64,000 bases of DNA from Pseudomonas sp. B33.4 (lineage in GTDB: Bacteria; Pseudomonadota; Gammaproteobacteria; Pseudomonadales; Pseudomonadaceae), in the NCBI RefSeq assembly GCF_034555375.1, contig NZ_CP140706.1:5075001-5139000 (forward strand). The letters are read 5' to 3'. Within the stretch, counting starts at the first letter, position 1, and each line of letters opens with the position of its first letter. A model generated the notes under the pieces. It was not told the DNA's origin. It did not search any database and worked only from the letters and a program-made list of their open reading frames with translations. This document shows, in pieces, positions 52,638 through 61,237 of the stretch. The translations under genes were made by a program, and so were the position numbers.

Positions 52638-55600
52638 GATTGCTGCTCCGTGGAAGAGGCTCCGGTGTCACTGTCGGAAGGCAATGCTGCTTGTTCAGAT
52701 GGGGGGCTGCTGTTGACTTTCGTCGCACCAAACGTGATGGGTTCGAAGTAACTCCCTTTCCCGCTTGACAGGCTGCTTACACCGACGATGAACGTGCCGC
52801 TGACAGCGCTGGAAACATGTACCCGGGAAACACCCTGCTGATTGGTGAAACCGTGGGCCGGGCGGATCGTCGGCCTGTCGCCTGGATCTATACTTTCCTT
52901 CCAGGCCCAGTCCACCAGCATGTTGGCCCCAAGGTTTCCATGCGCGTCGATCATCGTGGCGTAGAGTTCGACTTCCTGTCCCAGCGGCACGACCCCTGTC
53001 GGCACCGTAGACATGAACGCGGCCGGGAAACTCATGGTTTTGGCGTCGGCGATGACGTTGATGTTCACCGCCCACTCAGGCTCGAGCAGGCTCATGGAAA
53101 AATAGAGGCTATCGATACCCAGCACTTCGCCCGGTAAATACTCAGCCGTGAGCACTCCCTCGGTACTGGTTTTCTGCGACTTGATCGTGCCGAGATCGGT
53201 GTGCCAGTCAACAGAGACACCTTTCAACGGTGCGCCTTGGGAATCGGTGAGTGTCATCGTGATGATCGCTTTCTCGTCCTTTTTACGAGCGATGACTTCC
53301 GTAGGGGTTACGGTGCAAGTCATCCTGACCAACTGTTTCAGTTCGCCCGGCATTTGCACGACCGGCACGCGCGTTTGCGTCTCACTGAGCAAGGCCAGTT
53401 CAGCCGCCTGGGCATAGGCCTCTTTATTATCAGTTGTCTCCGGCAAGGTGCCGATCTGCAAGATGGTCCGTGCATCCATACCGGTTTGCATCGACAACTC
53501 GTAAACGCGCATCAGCAGATCCAGTTGATCCAGGGTTTTCAGCACCAGGGGGTCAGGATTGATATGGCGAACACATTCGCTGACTTCCTGCGCGCTCCAG
53601 GCAAAGAACTCGGCCAGCTTGATGGCTGCGGCCTGCTGCACCACGCGCAATGCATCCTCGCTGGGCTCGGGACTGGTCGGTAGCGAATGGACTTGACGCA
53701 GATAGTCCAGCAAATGCTGGTCTGGCTGCTCGCTCAGGCTGAAAGCGCGGGTCAGCGTTGTCAGCGAGTAAAGTGTACGCACCGAGAACGCAGTTTTTTG
53801 ATTGATATCGATTTTCCCGGGGCGACCGACCCAGGCTTCGTACCCATAATCCAGATAATCCCGGACCAGTGCCGTACTCAAGCCCAGCACCGAAACGACT
53901 TCAGTACGCTGGCGCACAATGGCCAGCAATTCGAGTAACGAATCTGACGGTTCATCGCGCAGGCGCTCTGTCGCTGGCGATTCGCGGGCGGTGCGGTCAT
54001 GCACCTGGCGTAGCAGTTGGTACACCGAGGAATCGACCCAGTTCAGTACCTGAATGGCCAGTTCGGCATTGATGCCGGCGTAAACTGCCAGCGACTCTCT
54101 GACCAGCGACACCTGCGCGTCGATGGCTTGCAGGAGAACATTGAGCATGGTTGTAACCAGAGATTCAGCCACGGCCTCCTCGACGGTACCCAGACCGTTC
54201 TCGACCGCCCATAGAAGCTTCGCGCGGACAAAAATCAAATACTCTTCCAAGGTTCCTGGCGGGGCGAGTACAAGGCCGTTGGCGTCGACCACGGGCGCCA
54301 GACCTTCACTGTCAATCACCAGATAATCCAGCCAGTCGCTTTCTCCGGCGGGTGGCACGCCGGCCACGAGAAAGGAGTTGTTGGACAACCGCGCGCTGGG
54401 CAGCAGGGTGCCGATCTTGTCGAAAAATTGCTGATCCTGTTGGGATATCTCGCTGAGCCGCTGTGGTGCACTGACGTGCTGCAACATCCACAGCACCGAC
54501 AGATCGCTTTTTTCGCACCATTGCACGCAGGCCTGCATGGCTTCGATCAGGCTGAGAACGCCCGGGCCGCCAGCCGTGCTGTCGATTCCGCTGTCGTCAT
54601 CGGCGACGCTGACAATACGCGGCTTGCCCGCCAGCCCGTTGAGCCATGATTCGCCCCCCAGCACACTGAGCATCAGTACGCCTTCGACAGGCGTGATATT
54701 CAATAGACGGGGCAGTTTGACCAAGCGGTAAAAACTGGAAATGACTGCCGAACTGCGCTCCAGTTTATCGCCAAAGCCATGAGCCTTGGCTATCGCCAGC
54801 GCCAAGTAGTGGTACGTCTGCAGGTCGATCCCCAGTCCACTGCACAACTGACTGACCGTCAGGTTGTCTTTGTCTGATTCAGGTATCAGCGCAAACGGTG
54901 TGCCATCGAGTTTCAGCGGCTCGCGATAATTGCCTTGGTTGTTGAAGACCTGATCGAACTGCGACAACGCATCGCCGCGACCGTAGAGCGACAGTTCATC
55001 AAGAAACACGGCGAAATCCGCTGCCGTGCAATGGTGGCGTTCCCGCAGTCTTTGAAACAGACCCAATGCATGTATCACGTTGACCGAGATTGCCCATATC
55101 TCTGGCTTTACGGCGCCGCGTGCCTCGGCCCTGATCGCCGCCACAAGCAGGGCGTCGGTCTGCTCACTGGGCAGATTCAGCCACTTGTCGAGGCGTAACT
55201 TGCGGTTCAGTCGGTCAAATGTATTGAGGCCTTTGGGGGTTTGGGGATTAACGATTATCCGATGGAAGTAATTCCCCGTCTGAGTGGTAACACCGATCGC
55301 CGGGTGGCTATTGTCATTGATGTAAACCGAACCGGATCGTCCGCTTTCCGGGACGTCAGTCTCATCTGAGTAGCGCACATTGACCGATCGCCGCGGCGAG
55401 TGGTCCCCAACCGAAATAAGACCTGTAACCTCCTCGGCCACAAGATTGGCCTGTTGAGCCAAATAAAATATTTGGCTTAGATTCAGAACATTCACGCCTT
55501 CGGCACCAAAATTTTCTCGATAGAACGGATCAATCTCCTCGATTTGTTTGTAATCCTCAGTCAGCAACTGCTGTTGATAGGGACCAAGCCGAGAAGCATG

Positions 55601-56383
55601 AGCCAGAGCGGCAGCGGCAAGCGTCGTCAGGGACCCGGAGTGCAGGAAACTGGGGTACATCACGTCAACGATGTTGGCAAAATCCCCCACCGATCGCCCG
55701 TTGAAACCGGCCACCCCATCAATTGTGACCCAGTGCTGGTAATACGGCAGACCGTTGGGATAGCGTGCTTCGATCAATGCCTGTTCAAGCGGAACCTTCG
55801 TGTTCGCGTCGATGAACGCCTGCAACACGCGGACAATGACGTCGACCGATGACTCCGGCGCATTCACCGTTTTGCTGTCGACCACCAAGTCCATCAAATC
55901 CGTACGGCGCTCATGCAGTGGCAGCTGGGTGCTGTCACCGACGGATTCGATCAAGTCGATCAAACGGTACAGGAAGACCAGATACGCCGGAGGCGCGAAC
56001 ATGGACTCCAATGAATCCGGGGGGCATTTTTTTTGCAAATCCAACTCGAATAATTTGTCCAGTCGCGGTCCGTCAATGAGCGACATCAACCCGCTGGACA
56101 CTCTTGTCGACCCGGTTTCGTCCCCCTGCGAATCCTGCTCGATATACCGACGCCGCACATACGTCGCCAGGCTGTTGGCCCGGCGCAAAAAGCGTTGGGC
56201 CTCTTGCTGATCAAGTCCATATTCGCGGACCAGCGCCGGGACACCTTTTTCGACCAGGGGAAAAATCGAGCCACCCTGTTCAAGGTAACTCCAGAGCTTC
56301 TGAAGCCGGTTTTGCGACGCGGACGGTTGTTCACCAAACAGCTGAACGAACAACTGTGCAGCGGGACGGAGCGAATCAGCCAT
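52634..56383 (-). CDS. TcA toxin subunit, N-terminal half (VRP1/SpvA-like) with C-terminal Ig-like domains
   Basis: A 1249-residue protein. Residues about 8-85 (LFVQLFGEQPSASQNRLQKLW, GGSIFPLVEKGVPALVREYGL) and the block SLESMFAPPAYLVFLYRL near 120 are the Salmonella virulence plasmid A (VRP1) signature found at the start of TcA. The following helical shell runs to about residue 1000. Residues about 1015-1230 hold two Ig-like Big_1 modules (PTEVIARKKDEKAIITMTLTDSQG, GVSVDWHTDLG, EVELYATMIDAHGNLG), unusual for this subunit. The start ATG at 56383 was chosen for AAGGAA seven bases upstream and family fit; an extension to 56479 is less likely. No signal peptide. It is coupled to the next gene by ATGA. 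Confidence 0.88.
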   Translation of the reverse strand: MADSLRPAAQLFVQLFGEQPSASQNRLQKLWSYLEQGGSIFPLVEKGVPALVREYGLDQQEAQRFLRRANSLATYVRRRYIEQDSQGDETGSTRVSSGLMSLIDGPRLDKLFELDLQKKCPPDSLESMFAPPAYLVFLYRLIDLIESVGDSTQLPLHERRTDLMDLVVDSKTVNAPESSVDVIVRVLQAFIDANTKVPLEQALIEARYPNGLPYYQHWVTIDGVAGFNGRSVGDFANIVDVMYPSFLHSGSLTTLAAAALAHASRLGPYQQQLLTEDYKQIEEIDPFYRENFGAEGVNVLNLSQIFYLAQQANLVAEEVTGLISVGDHSPRRSVNVRYSDETDVPESGRSGSVYINDNSHPAIGVTTQTGNYFHRIIVNPQTPKGLNTFDRLNRKLRLDKWLNLPSEQTDALLVAAIRAEARGAVKPEIWAISVNVIHALGLFQRLRERHHCTAADFAVFLDELSLYGRGDALSQFDQVFNNQGNYREPLKLDGTPFALIPESDKDNLTVSQLCSGLGIDLQTYHYLALAIAKAHGFGDKLERSSAVISSFYRLVKLPRLLNITPVEGVLMLSVLGGESWLNGLAGKPRIVSVADDDSGIDSTAGGPGVLSLIEAMQACVQWCEKSDLSVLWMLQHVSAPQRLSEISQQDQQFFDKIGTLLPSARLSNNSFLVAGVPPAGESDWLDYLVIDSEGLAPVVDANGLVLAPPGTLEEYLIFVRAKLLWAVENGLGTVEEAVAESLVTTMLNVLLQAIDAQVSLVRESLAVYAGINAELAIQVLNWVDSSVYQLLRQVHDRTARESPATERLRDEPSDSLLELLAIVRQRTEVVSVLGLSTALVRDYLDYGYEAWVGRPGKIDINQKTAFSVRTLYSLTTLTRAFSLSEQPDQHLLDYLRQVHSLPTSPEPSEDALRVVQQAAAIKLAEFFAWSAQEVSECVRHINPDPLVLKTLDQLDLLMRVYELSMQTGMDARTILQIGTLPETTDNKEAYAQAAELALLSETQTRVPVVQMPGELKQLVRMTCTVTPTEVIARKKDEKAIITMTLTDSQGAPLKGVSVDWHTDLGTIKSQKTSTEGVLTAEYLPGEVLGIDSLYFSMSLLEPEWAVNINVIADAKTMSFPAAFMSTVPTGVVPLGQEVELYATMIDAHGNLGANMLVDWAWKESIDPGDRPTIRPAHGFTNQQGVSRVHVSSAVSGTFIVGVSSLSSGKGSYFEPITFGATKVNSSPPSEQAALPSDSDTGASSTEQQS

Positions 56384-56418
56384 GATCACATTCCTTGAGT
56401 CGATAACTGGCCCGGGCT

Positions 56419-56438
56419 GCCTGACAGTGGTGTCAGGC
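56419..56438. promoter_or_regulatory. Dyad GCCTGA-N8-TCAGGC before the TcA N-terminal gene
   Basis: A perfect 20-base inverted repeat with an 8-bp stem (GCCTGACA/TGTCAGGC) ends 36 bases before the ATG. It may be a second operator or a leader hairpin; it has no T tract. Confidence 0.5.
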
Positions 56439-56484
56439 GACCCAGCGTTCAATAAGGATTTAGCGCTTTGAAACGGCAATCGCC

Positions 56485-56504
56485 AACTGTCAGAACTGAC
56501 AGGT
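56485..56504 (-). promoter_or_regulatory. LuxR-type box upstream of the TcA N-terminal gene
   Basis: On the minus strand it reads ACCTGT-N8-ACAGTT, centred on a perfect CTGTCAG/CTGACAG palindrome, 101 bases before the gene start. By eye it differs at only three positions from the lasB box of P. aeruginosa (ACCTGC-N8-GGCAGGT as I recall it). Arms are identical to those of the box at 59724. The regulator is not in this window. Confidence 0.6.
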
Positions 56505-56515
56505 TTTATGACCGT

Positions 56516-59500
56516 CTATCGGTTTTGTCTGATCGTTTTTTCAGCCAGCGCCGATTCGACTTCAAAACGCGCGCTGACCACCCAATCAGAACCTGTCGGG
56601 TCGCTGTCACTTGGCTGCAGCCTGAAACGGCACCAGTTGCCGCCCGAAGGCAGCGCCTGGTCAGACTCGCCCTGCCATTCAGTGTCGATAACCGGAAGCA
56701 ACGCTATCCATGTCTTGTCCGGGTTGAACGGGTCAACCAGAACACCGACGCCCGGACGGCCCTTGCCGGCAAAGGTCACCGGCGTGCTGACCCAGCGCCC
56801 TGGCGCTGGCGTATCAATAGTCGGTAAATAGGTGGCCAACTGAACTGAGCGATTGGCGCTATCGGATTCATACCCTTCGTAAGCCGCCACGGCTTCCAGT
56901 TCATGATTGCCCTCGGCCGGTCCGGGCTCCAGCGTTACCGACCATGTTCGGTTTTCCCGCACCTCGGCACTGGCCTGGCCGCTGCCCAACGTCACTGTCA
57001 CGGTGTCACCGGGCGTCGCAAAACCCGACACCACAACCCGTCGGCCAACATGGTCATCGGCGGTCGGGGTTTCGATAAACGGGGCCGCCGGCACGACTTT
57101 GTAACGCAAACGCTCATTGGCTTGGGAACGCTGTGGGCTACCGTTGTAGACGAAGGTCTGAAAGGCCCAGATGGTTTTGTTTCCCACCGGCAAACTCACT
57201 TCGGCTTCCCAGTTGCCCAAGGCGTTCACCTCGATAGCCGTCAGCAATGGCTCAGTCGCGTCTTCCAGCCAGACCTCCACGTGCGCGGTCGGTCTGCCGG
57301 TGCCTGCAATCTTCGAAATGCGCGACGCCTTCCCGCCGGGGATCGGCGTCGTGAATCGAGGCGGCGGCACTACCACATTGAAGTTGTGCTCAGCACTGTT
57401 GGCCGAATCTCGCCCGTTGAGCGTCTGCTGCGCGTGGAGGAAATACTTTCTCAGGTCCAGATCACGCAGGTCGATCGACCATTTGCCATCGTCAAGCAAC
57501 TCGAGCGGAGCACCTAACGGTCTTCCGAACTGGCTGTCATGCAATTGCATGACAGCGCCCTGCAGGCCGTTATCACCTTCAATGGTGACGTCATACCCCA
57601 CGTCCGAACCGGAGACCGGCACGGTAATAAGCGGTTGCAACAGGACTCTGTGAAGAGTGAAGGTTTTCGATGCGGGCGCTGACGTGAGATCGATGATTTT
57701 CTGGGTGACCTCGACGGTGTATTCGACATTCTCCTGGAACGGGGTCTTTCGCTGAAACTCCCAAGTGTCACCCGTTACTGTCGCCAAGTGCTCCTCGGCA
57801 TCGCCAAGAAACTTGATACTCACCGTGGCCCCCGTCAAGCAAGTGCCGCGGAATATGGGCTCCAGGCCCTCCTCGGGAGGATCGTCCAGACCGGGCGCCA
57901 GCGGCGCAATCGTAACGTTCAGGACGTAAGCTTTTTTCGATGAATGCGCCTCTAAATGTTGTGTTATGTGGACTGCCCGATTACTGGTTGGCCCCCACTC
58001 CACCAGCGCCCGGGTCGACCATTGACCATTCACGACCAGGACGCTTCGTGCAACCTCGTTTTCATCGCAATCTCTGAGAGAGACAGTGGCCCCTGTGTAT
58101 CCTTTTCCGCTGAAGGTGGGTTGATAGTCCTCGGTGTAAGTCGCCTCGGTGATATCCGGCAGGTCATTGTCGACTTCGAATTCAAGAGGATGTGAATCGA
58201 TCCAGCCATTGGCGTTGTCGGCAATCTTTTGAATCACCTTCATCTTGTAGCTGCCCAGAGGCCAGACAACGGGGGCAGTTTCCCACTGGCCCTGCCCATC
58301 GACGCGGATATTGGGAGGCAAAGGCAGCGAGCCGTTGCTGGCAGAGAACTGGATTTCGGTCGAGAGGTTTTGATCGAAATGGCCGGTGCCGGAGAACTTC
58401 AAGCTTGTATCCGGGAGAAAGGTAACCTCAGGTTTTTCCAGTTTGGGAGGGCGGATTCGGAAGGCGCGCGGCGCACTGCGTCCGGACGACACTCCATTCA
58501 GATCCTGTTCGACAACGAGGCTGATCGGCCCCGGCGGTACTTCGACAAGCCCTGTCCACGCCCCGCGATCATCACCAACGATCTCCGAGCCAAGCACCGG
58601 AGCATCCGCCAGATCGGGCAATACTCTGAGTCGCGCTCTATGCAGTCCGTTGCCTCCCTCCAGAAGGAAGCTTTGATCCTGGACACTTGAAGGCGGTGGA
58701 TTCTGAATTTCCGGTAAACCCATGAAACCAAATCTGATGACCTCGGTAAAGAGATCCATTGCATACGGCGCCGTAAGTCGAGCCGTAGCTGAAACCAGTC
58801 CACTGGGCGGTGTTTTGGAGGGGTTAGCCTGCCAAGTCGAGGTGCCAGGATCCATAATCGCAGAGCCGGTTAAATACTCCTGACGATTTTCATCATTCAC
58901 TACCCTGATGCCATAACCTGGAGCGGCAGCGCCCTTGAACACCAAGTCTTTGATGGTCAGCAATGAGCCAGGGCTCGGCGAGGTGATCCGCGCCCGAATT
59001 CCCGTCACGAAGCGGGTTCGCTCAGAGTTGAAAGGGCTCACCATTTGGTATGCCTGAACTTTCTGAGACATCTGATGATTTGCAACCGTGACAGGCACAG
59101 ACCAACGCCCGTTAGATATCAAAACTGCAGACCCTATGGTTCCGTCGCCGTTGTCCAAGACCAATGTGGCTCCGTTGATACCGCCATTACCCGTTACATT
59201 GAAGGTTGACCCGACAAAATTTTGATAAACATCGATTTCGGGCGCAGGCGGCTTATAAACGACCAATTGTGACGTAAACATTTCTACGTCAGGCGTATTC
59301 GCACGGTCATAAATGTAAGTGAAGTAGACTGTTGCGATGCCCGAAGAACCTGTTGATATCTCTCCTCCCCCCCCAACTCCGTTCCAAAGACCGAATTGAA
59401 GGGCTTCGTCCGTGAGTTCATCAGACCAAGACCCAAACAACGAAGAAAAACCCAAGATGATATTGCCGCTGGTTCGCCCGTTATATTTTGCCCAATACTC

Positions 59501-59638
59501 ACGCGCATGGCAGGAGAACCGTTTGCCATCGGCGCTCCATGAACAGCTGACCCGAAGTCGCGCGTCATACTCGTCTTTGGAGGCGTGCAATTCCAAGATC
59601 TGCGGTGGCAGATTTTCGACCTCTTCATCCGTATCCAT
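56516..59638 (-). CDS. Large Ig-repeat protein, first gene of the Tc-like operon
   Basis: A 1040-residue protein without signal peptide or membrane segment. The N-terminal ~110 residues are a distinct, partly Gly-rich domain; about nine bacterial Ig-like modules of roughly 85-100 residues follow. Each begins with a P-x-(I/F)-x-x-P segment and holds a G-x-G or G-x-(T/A)-x-(P/T)-G-A-x-V turn, for example SDVGYDVTIEGDNGLQGAV, PTFSGKGYTGATVSL, VVVSGFATPGDTVTV, VTFAGKGRPGVGV. The start ATG at 59638 was chosen for TGGAG seven bases upstream and because the lux-type box then lies 86 bases before it; an in-frame ATG at 59707 would sit only 17 bases from the box. The role (adhesion, toxin partner) is inferred from context only. 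Confidence 0.82.
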   Translation of the reverse strand: MDTDEEVENLPPQILELHASKDEYDARLRVSCSWSADGKRFSCHAREYWAKYNGRTSGNIILGFSSLFGSWSDELTDEALQFGLWNGVGGGGEISTGSSGIATVYFTYIYDRANTPDVEMFTSQLVVYKPPAPEIDVYQNFVGSTFNVTGNGGINGATLVLDNGDGTIGSAVLISNGRWSVPVTVANHQMSQKVQAYQMVSPFNSERTRFVTGIRARITSPSPGSLLTIKDLVFKGAAAPGYGIRVVNDENRQEYLTGSAIMDPGTSTWQANPSKTPPSGLVSATARLTAPYAMDLFTEVIRFGFMGLPEIQNPPPSSVQDQSFLLEGGNGLHRARLRVLPDLADAPVLGSEIVGDDRGAWTGLVEVPPGPISLVVEQDLNGVSSGRSAPRAFRIRPPKLEKPEVTFLPDTSLKFSGTGHFDQNLSTEIQFSASNGSLPLPPNIRVDGQGQWETAPVVWPLGSYKMKVIQKIADNANGWIDSHPLEFEVDNDLPDITEATYTEDYQPTFSGKGYTGATVSLRDCDENEVARSVLVVNGQWSTRALVEWGPTSNRAVHITQHLEAHSSKKAYVLNVTIAPLAPGLDDPPEEGLEPIFRGTCLTGATVSIKFLGDAEEHLATVTGDTWEFQRKTPFQENVEYTVEVTQKIIDLTSAPASKTFTLHRVLLQPLITVPVSGSDVGYDVTIEGDNGLQGAVMQLHDSQFGRPLGAPLELLDDGKWSIDLRDLDLRKYFLHAQQTLNGRDSANSAEHNFNVVVPPPRFTTPIPGGKASRISKIAGTGRPTAHVEVWLEDATEPLLTAIEVNALGNWEAEVSLPVGNKTIWAFQTFVYNGSPQRSQANERLRYKVVPAAPFIETPTADDHVGRRVVVSGFATPGDTVTVTLGSGQASAEVRENRTWSVTLEPGPAEGNHELEAVAAYEGYESDSANRSVQLATYLPTIDTPAPGRWVSTPVTFAGKGRPGVGVLVDPFNPDKTWIALLPVIDTEWQGESDQALPSGGNWCRFRLQPSDSDPTGSDWVVSARFEVESALAEKTIRQNR
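59368..59376. repeat. Nine-base C/G run inside the first Ig gene
   Basis: Nine consecutive C on the plus strand (G9 in the coding strand) near codon 88 of the first operon gene, encoding a VGGGG segment. A one-base change would cut the protein short. Confidence 0.9.
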
Positions 59639-59723
59639 CGATTGACTCCAGGCTTCACGAGAATGGGCAGGGACTGCGTTGGCAGTACCAGTGCCATTCA
59701 ATTCCATTGCGTGTTATCACCAC

Positions 59724-59743
59724 ACCTGTAAAACCTGACAGTT
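59724..59743 (+). promoter_or_regulatory. LuxR-type box upstream of the Tc-like operon
   Basis: The plus strand reads ACCTGT-AAAACCTG-ACAGTT, 86 bases before the chosen start at 59638. It has the CTGT-N8-ACAG geometry of lux boxes, with the same arms as the box at 56485. Confidence 0.6.
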
Positions 59744-59986
59744 CCGACGAGCGGTAACATTTCCCACAATGCAGCCTGCTGGCATCCTTCCGCCGCACAC
59801 ACGCGGCTACGATGGGGAGCGCCGTTGCCTACACATCACTCAGACCCCGCCGACTTGTGCGCTTTGAAGCTGCGCTGAACCCCGCACTCGATGGTGCTGC
59901 CCTTGAAGCAAAGCCATTCAAACTTGCGAAACCTTTTCTTCGGTCAGCATCCTGCTGGCGATAGCGATCTATCAGTTGAGTGAGAT

Positions 59987-59995
59987 GGGGGGGGG
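59987..59995. repeat. Nine-base G run in the operon's upstream region
   Basis: Nine consecutive G on the plus strand, about 349 bases upstream of the operon start. Length changes here would not frameshift a gene but could alter promoter spacing. Confidence 0.9.
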
Positions 59996-60080
59996 TGTTA
60001 CTAGCGGAGAAGATGCTGGATCAGGAGCGGGCTATCGGGATGGGCTGACCGTAGAAATGGTTTGCCGCAACTGATGCTTA

Positions 60081-60159
60081 TGCGTGCAGGCTCGCTCCGA
60101 CATTTGTCAATATTCCTTCAGGTGGAATGCAATCGAATGTGCGAGCGAGCCTGCTCACG
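60081..60159. repeat. Decayed REP doublet
   Basis: Imperfect inverted arms (TGCAGGCTCGCTCCGACATT and AATGTGCGAGCGAGCCTGCTC) share the core of the 7323 family but carry mismatches, suggesting an old insertion. Confidence 0.6.
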
Positions 60160-60177
60160 AAGCTTGTAGGTTTGAAT

Positions 60178-60534
60178 TCAGGCAGAAGCCGGCATCGGCT
60201 GAAAACTGAAGTACTGCTGCAACGCCTGCACCAGTTGCCCGAATTCCGGCGGCGGGCGCTGCACGATGAAGCCGGCGTCGTAATGCAGCGGCGTAGCGTC
60301 TTCATGGCACCACACGCAGCATGCGGCGAAGTCGATCGCCTGTTGGCAGCCATCGCTGGCGGGGATTTTCAGGCGTAACTGGAAGTCCACCCCGATCATC
60401 ATCGGTAATTGGCTGATCAGCATCAGTCCGTCTTCGGAGACATTGCCCAGAAAACCTATGGGTTTATCAGTAACGCTGTTGAACACTCTGAGGAAATACG
60501 GCAACTGATGCCGTTCGATCCGGTCGGTAAACAT
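60178..60534 (-). CDS. PilZ-domain protein
   Basis: A 118-residue protein that reads like a PilZ domain: RIERHQLPYFLRVFNS (the RxxxR-like c-di-GMP arginine region, here with an R-H-Q-L-P-Y-F-L-R form) and GFLGNVSEDGLMLISQLP (the D/NxSxxG motif). It likely binds cyclic di-GMP and alters a motility or surface output. The start ATG at 60534 (MFTDRIERHQ) gives the expected length. By position it matches a PA4324-type gene between the DUF58 cluster and pykA in P. aeruginosa. Confidence 0.85.
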   Translation of the reverse strand: MFTDRIERHQLPYFLRVFNSVTDKPIGFLGNVSEDGLMLISQLPMMIGVDFQLRLKIPASDGCQQAIDFAACCVWCHEDATPLHYDAGFIVQRPPPEFGQLVQALQQYFSFQPMPASA

Positions 60535-60678
60535 GCGCAGTTCGCCATGCAAGGCTCCGTCACAGAGCCGCACCTTTGCTTCGGAACGTGCCTGTATCGC
60601 AGGCTCGCTCTCCCCGCTTCCGGTGTGACGGTCGCTACGTCGCCGTCACCTGACCACTTGCCAGTCGCAGGTGTTGCT

Positions 60679-60708
60679 CCGGGTTTACAGATTCAGCGCT
60701 AAACCCGG
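60679..60708. terminator. Hairpin after the lipoprotein gene
   Basis: A 9-bp stem (CCGGGTTTA with TAAACCCGG) and 12-base loop lie 58 bases past the lipoprotein stop on the minus strand; no strong T tract, so termination is only plausible. Confidence 0.4.
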
Positions 60709-60765
60709 GTTATTCGACTATAGCTCAGCTTGTACACACGGCCAGATTTTGTATGACAACTGTCA

Positions 60766-61152
60766 TCAGAAGCGCGTTGGGCGCACCACGGCAGCGGCGC
60801 TGCGCGTCGGGTAATGGCCCAGGCTCTGCAAGGTTTCCAGACGAGCGCGGGCGCGGTAGGCATATTCGCTGTTGGGGTACGAGGCGATGATGAACTGGTA
60901 GGTCTGCGCCGCATCAACAAACATTTTCTGCCGCTCCAGGCACTGGCCGCGCATCATCGACACTTCCGGCCATACGTACGGGCGGGCGCGACTGGCGCGT
61001 TCGACCTTGGACAGTTCGAGCATGACCTGCTCGCAATTGCCGCGGTCATAGGCGCTGTAGGCGTTGTTCAAATGATGGTTCATCGACCAACGGGTGCAGC
61101 CCGTGACGGCGAGGACGCTGAGGGCAAGGGCGGCAATGGGTACGAATCGCAT
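60766..61152 (-). CDS. Small TPR-like lipoprotein
   Basis: A 128-residue lipoprotein. The signal peptide ends in the lipobox AVTGC, so Cys19 would be lipidated. Two helix-turn-helix TPR-like units follow (NAYSAYDRGNCEQVMLELSKVERA and QTYQFIIASYPNSEYAYRARARLETL). The C terminus is basic. Function is unknown. It lies upstream of the PilZ gene on the same strand and downstream of the single-Ig gene. Its position fits a PA4325/4326-like gene near pykA in P. aeruginosa, which is a recollection rather than a search result. Confidence 0.85.
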   Translation of the reverse strand: MRFVPIAALALSVLAVTGCTRWSMNHHLNNAYSAYDRGNCEQVMLELSKVERASRARPYVWPEVSMMRGQCLERQKMFVDAAQTYQFIIASYPNSEYAYRARARLETLQSLGHYPTRSAAAVVRPTRF

Positions 61153-61237
61153 GAGGGTTCTCCTGTCTTGTGCTCTTTATCGACCCGCGACTGGAAATCT
61201 TCAATGCCGCCTCGCGCGCTTCAGTGAATCTGAGTCG

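Larger units (their letters stand above)
59744..60177. other. Gene-free region upstream of the Tc-like operon
   Basis: About 434 bases with no supported gene. It holds a nine-base G run (59987-59995) and a decayed REP doublet (about 60081-60159; arms TGCAGGCTCGCTC and GAGCGAGCCTGC). It lies between the operon and the convergent end of the PilZ gene, so it should contain the operon's upstream promoter elements. Confidence 0.6.

Noticed and set aside
44504..59638. CRISPR array, prophage or insertion sequence in the toxin locus
   Set aside because: No direct-repeat/spacer structure, integrase, transposase or phage structural gene was seen on either strand.
60753..60766. ATGACA-AC-TGTCAT dyad at the end of the lipoprotein gene
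   Set aside because: Short arms and position at a stop codon; probably chance and not spaced like the lux-type boxes.
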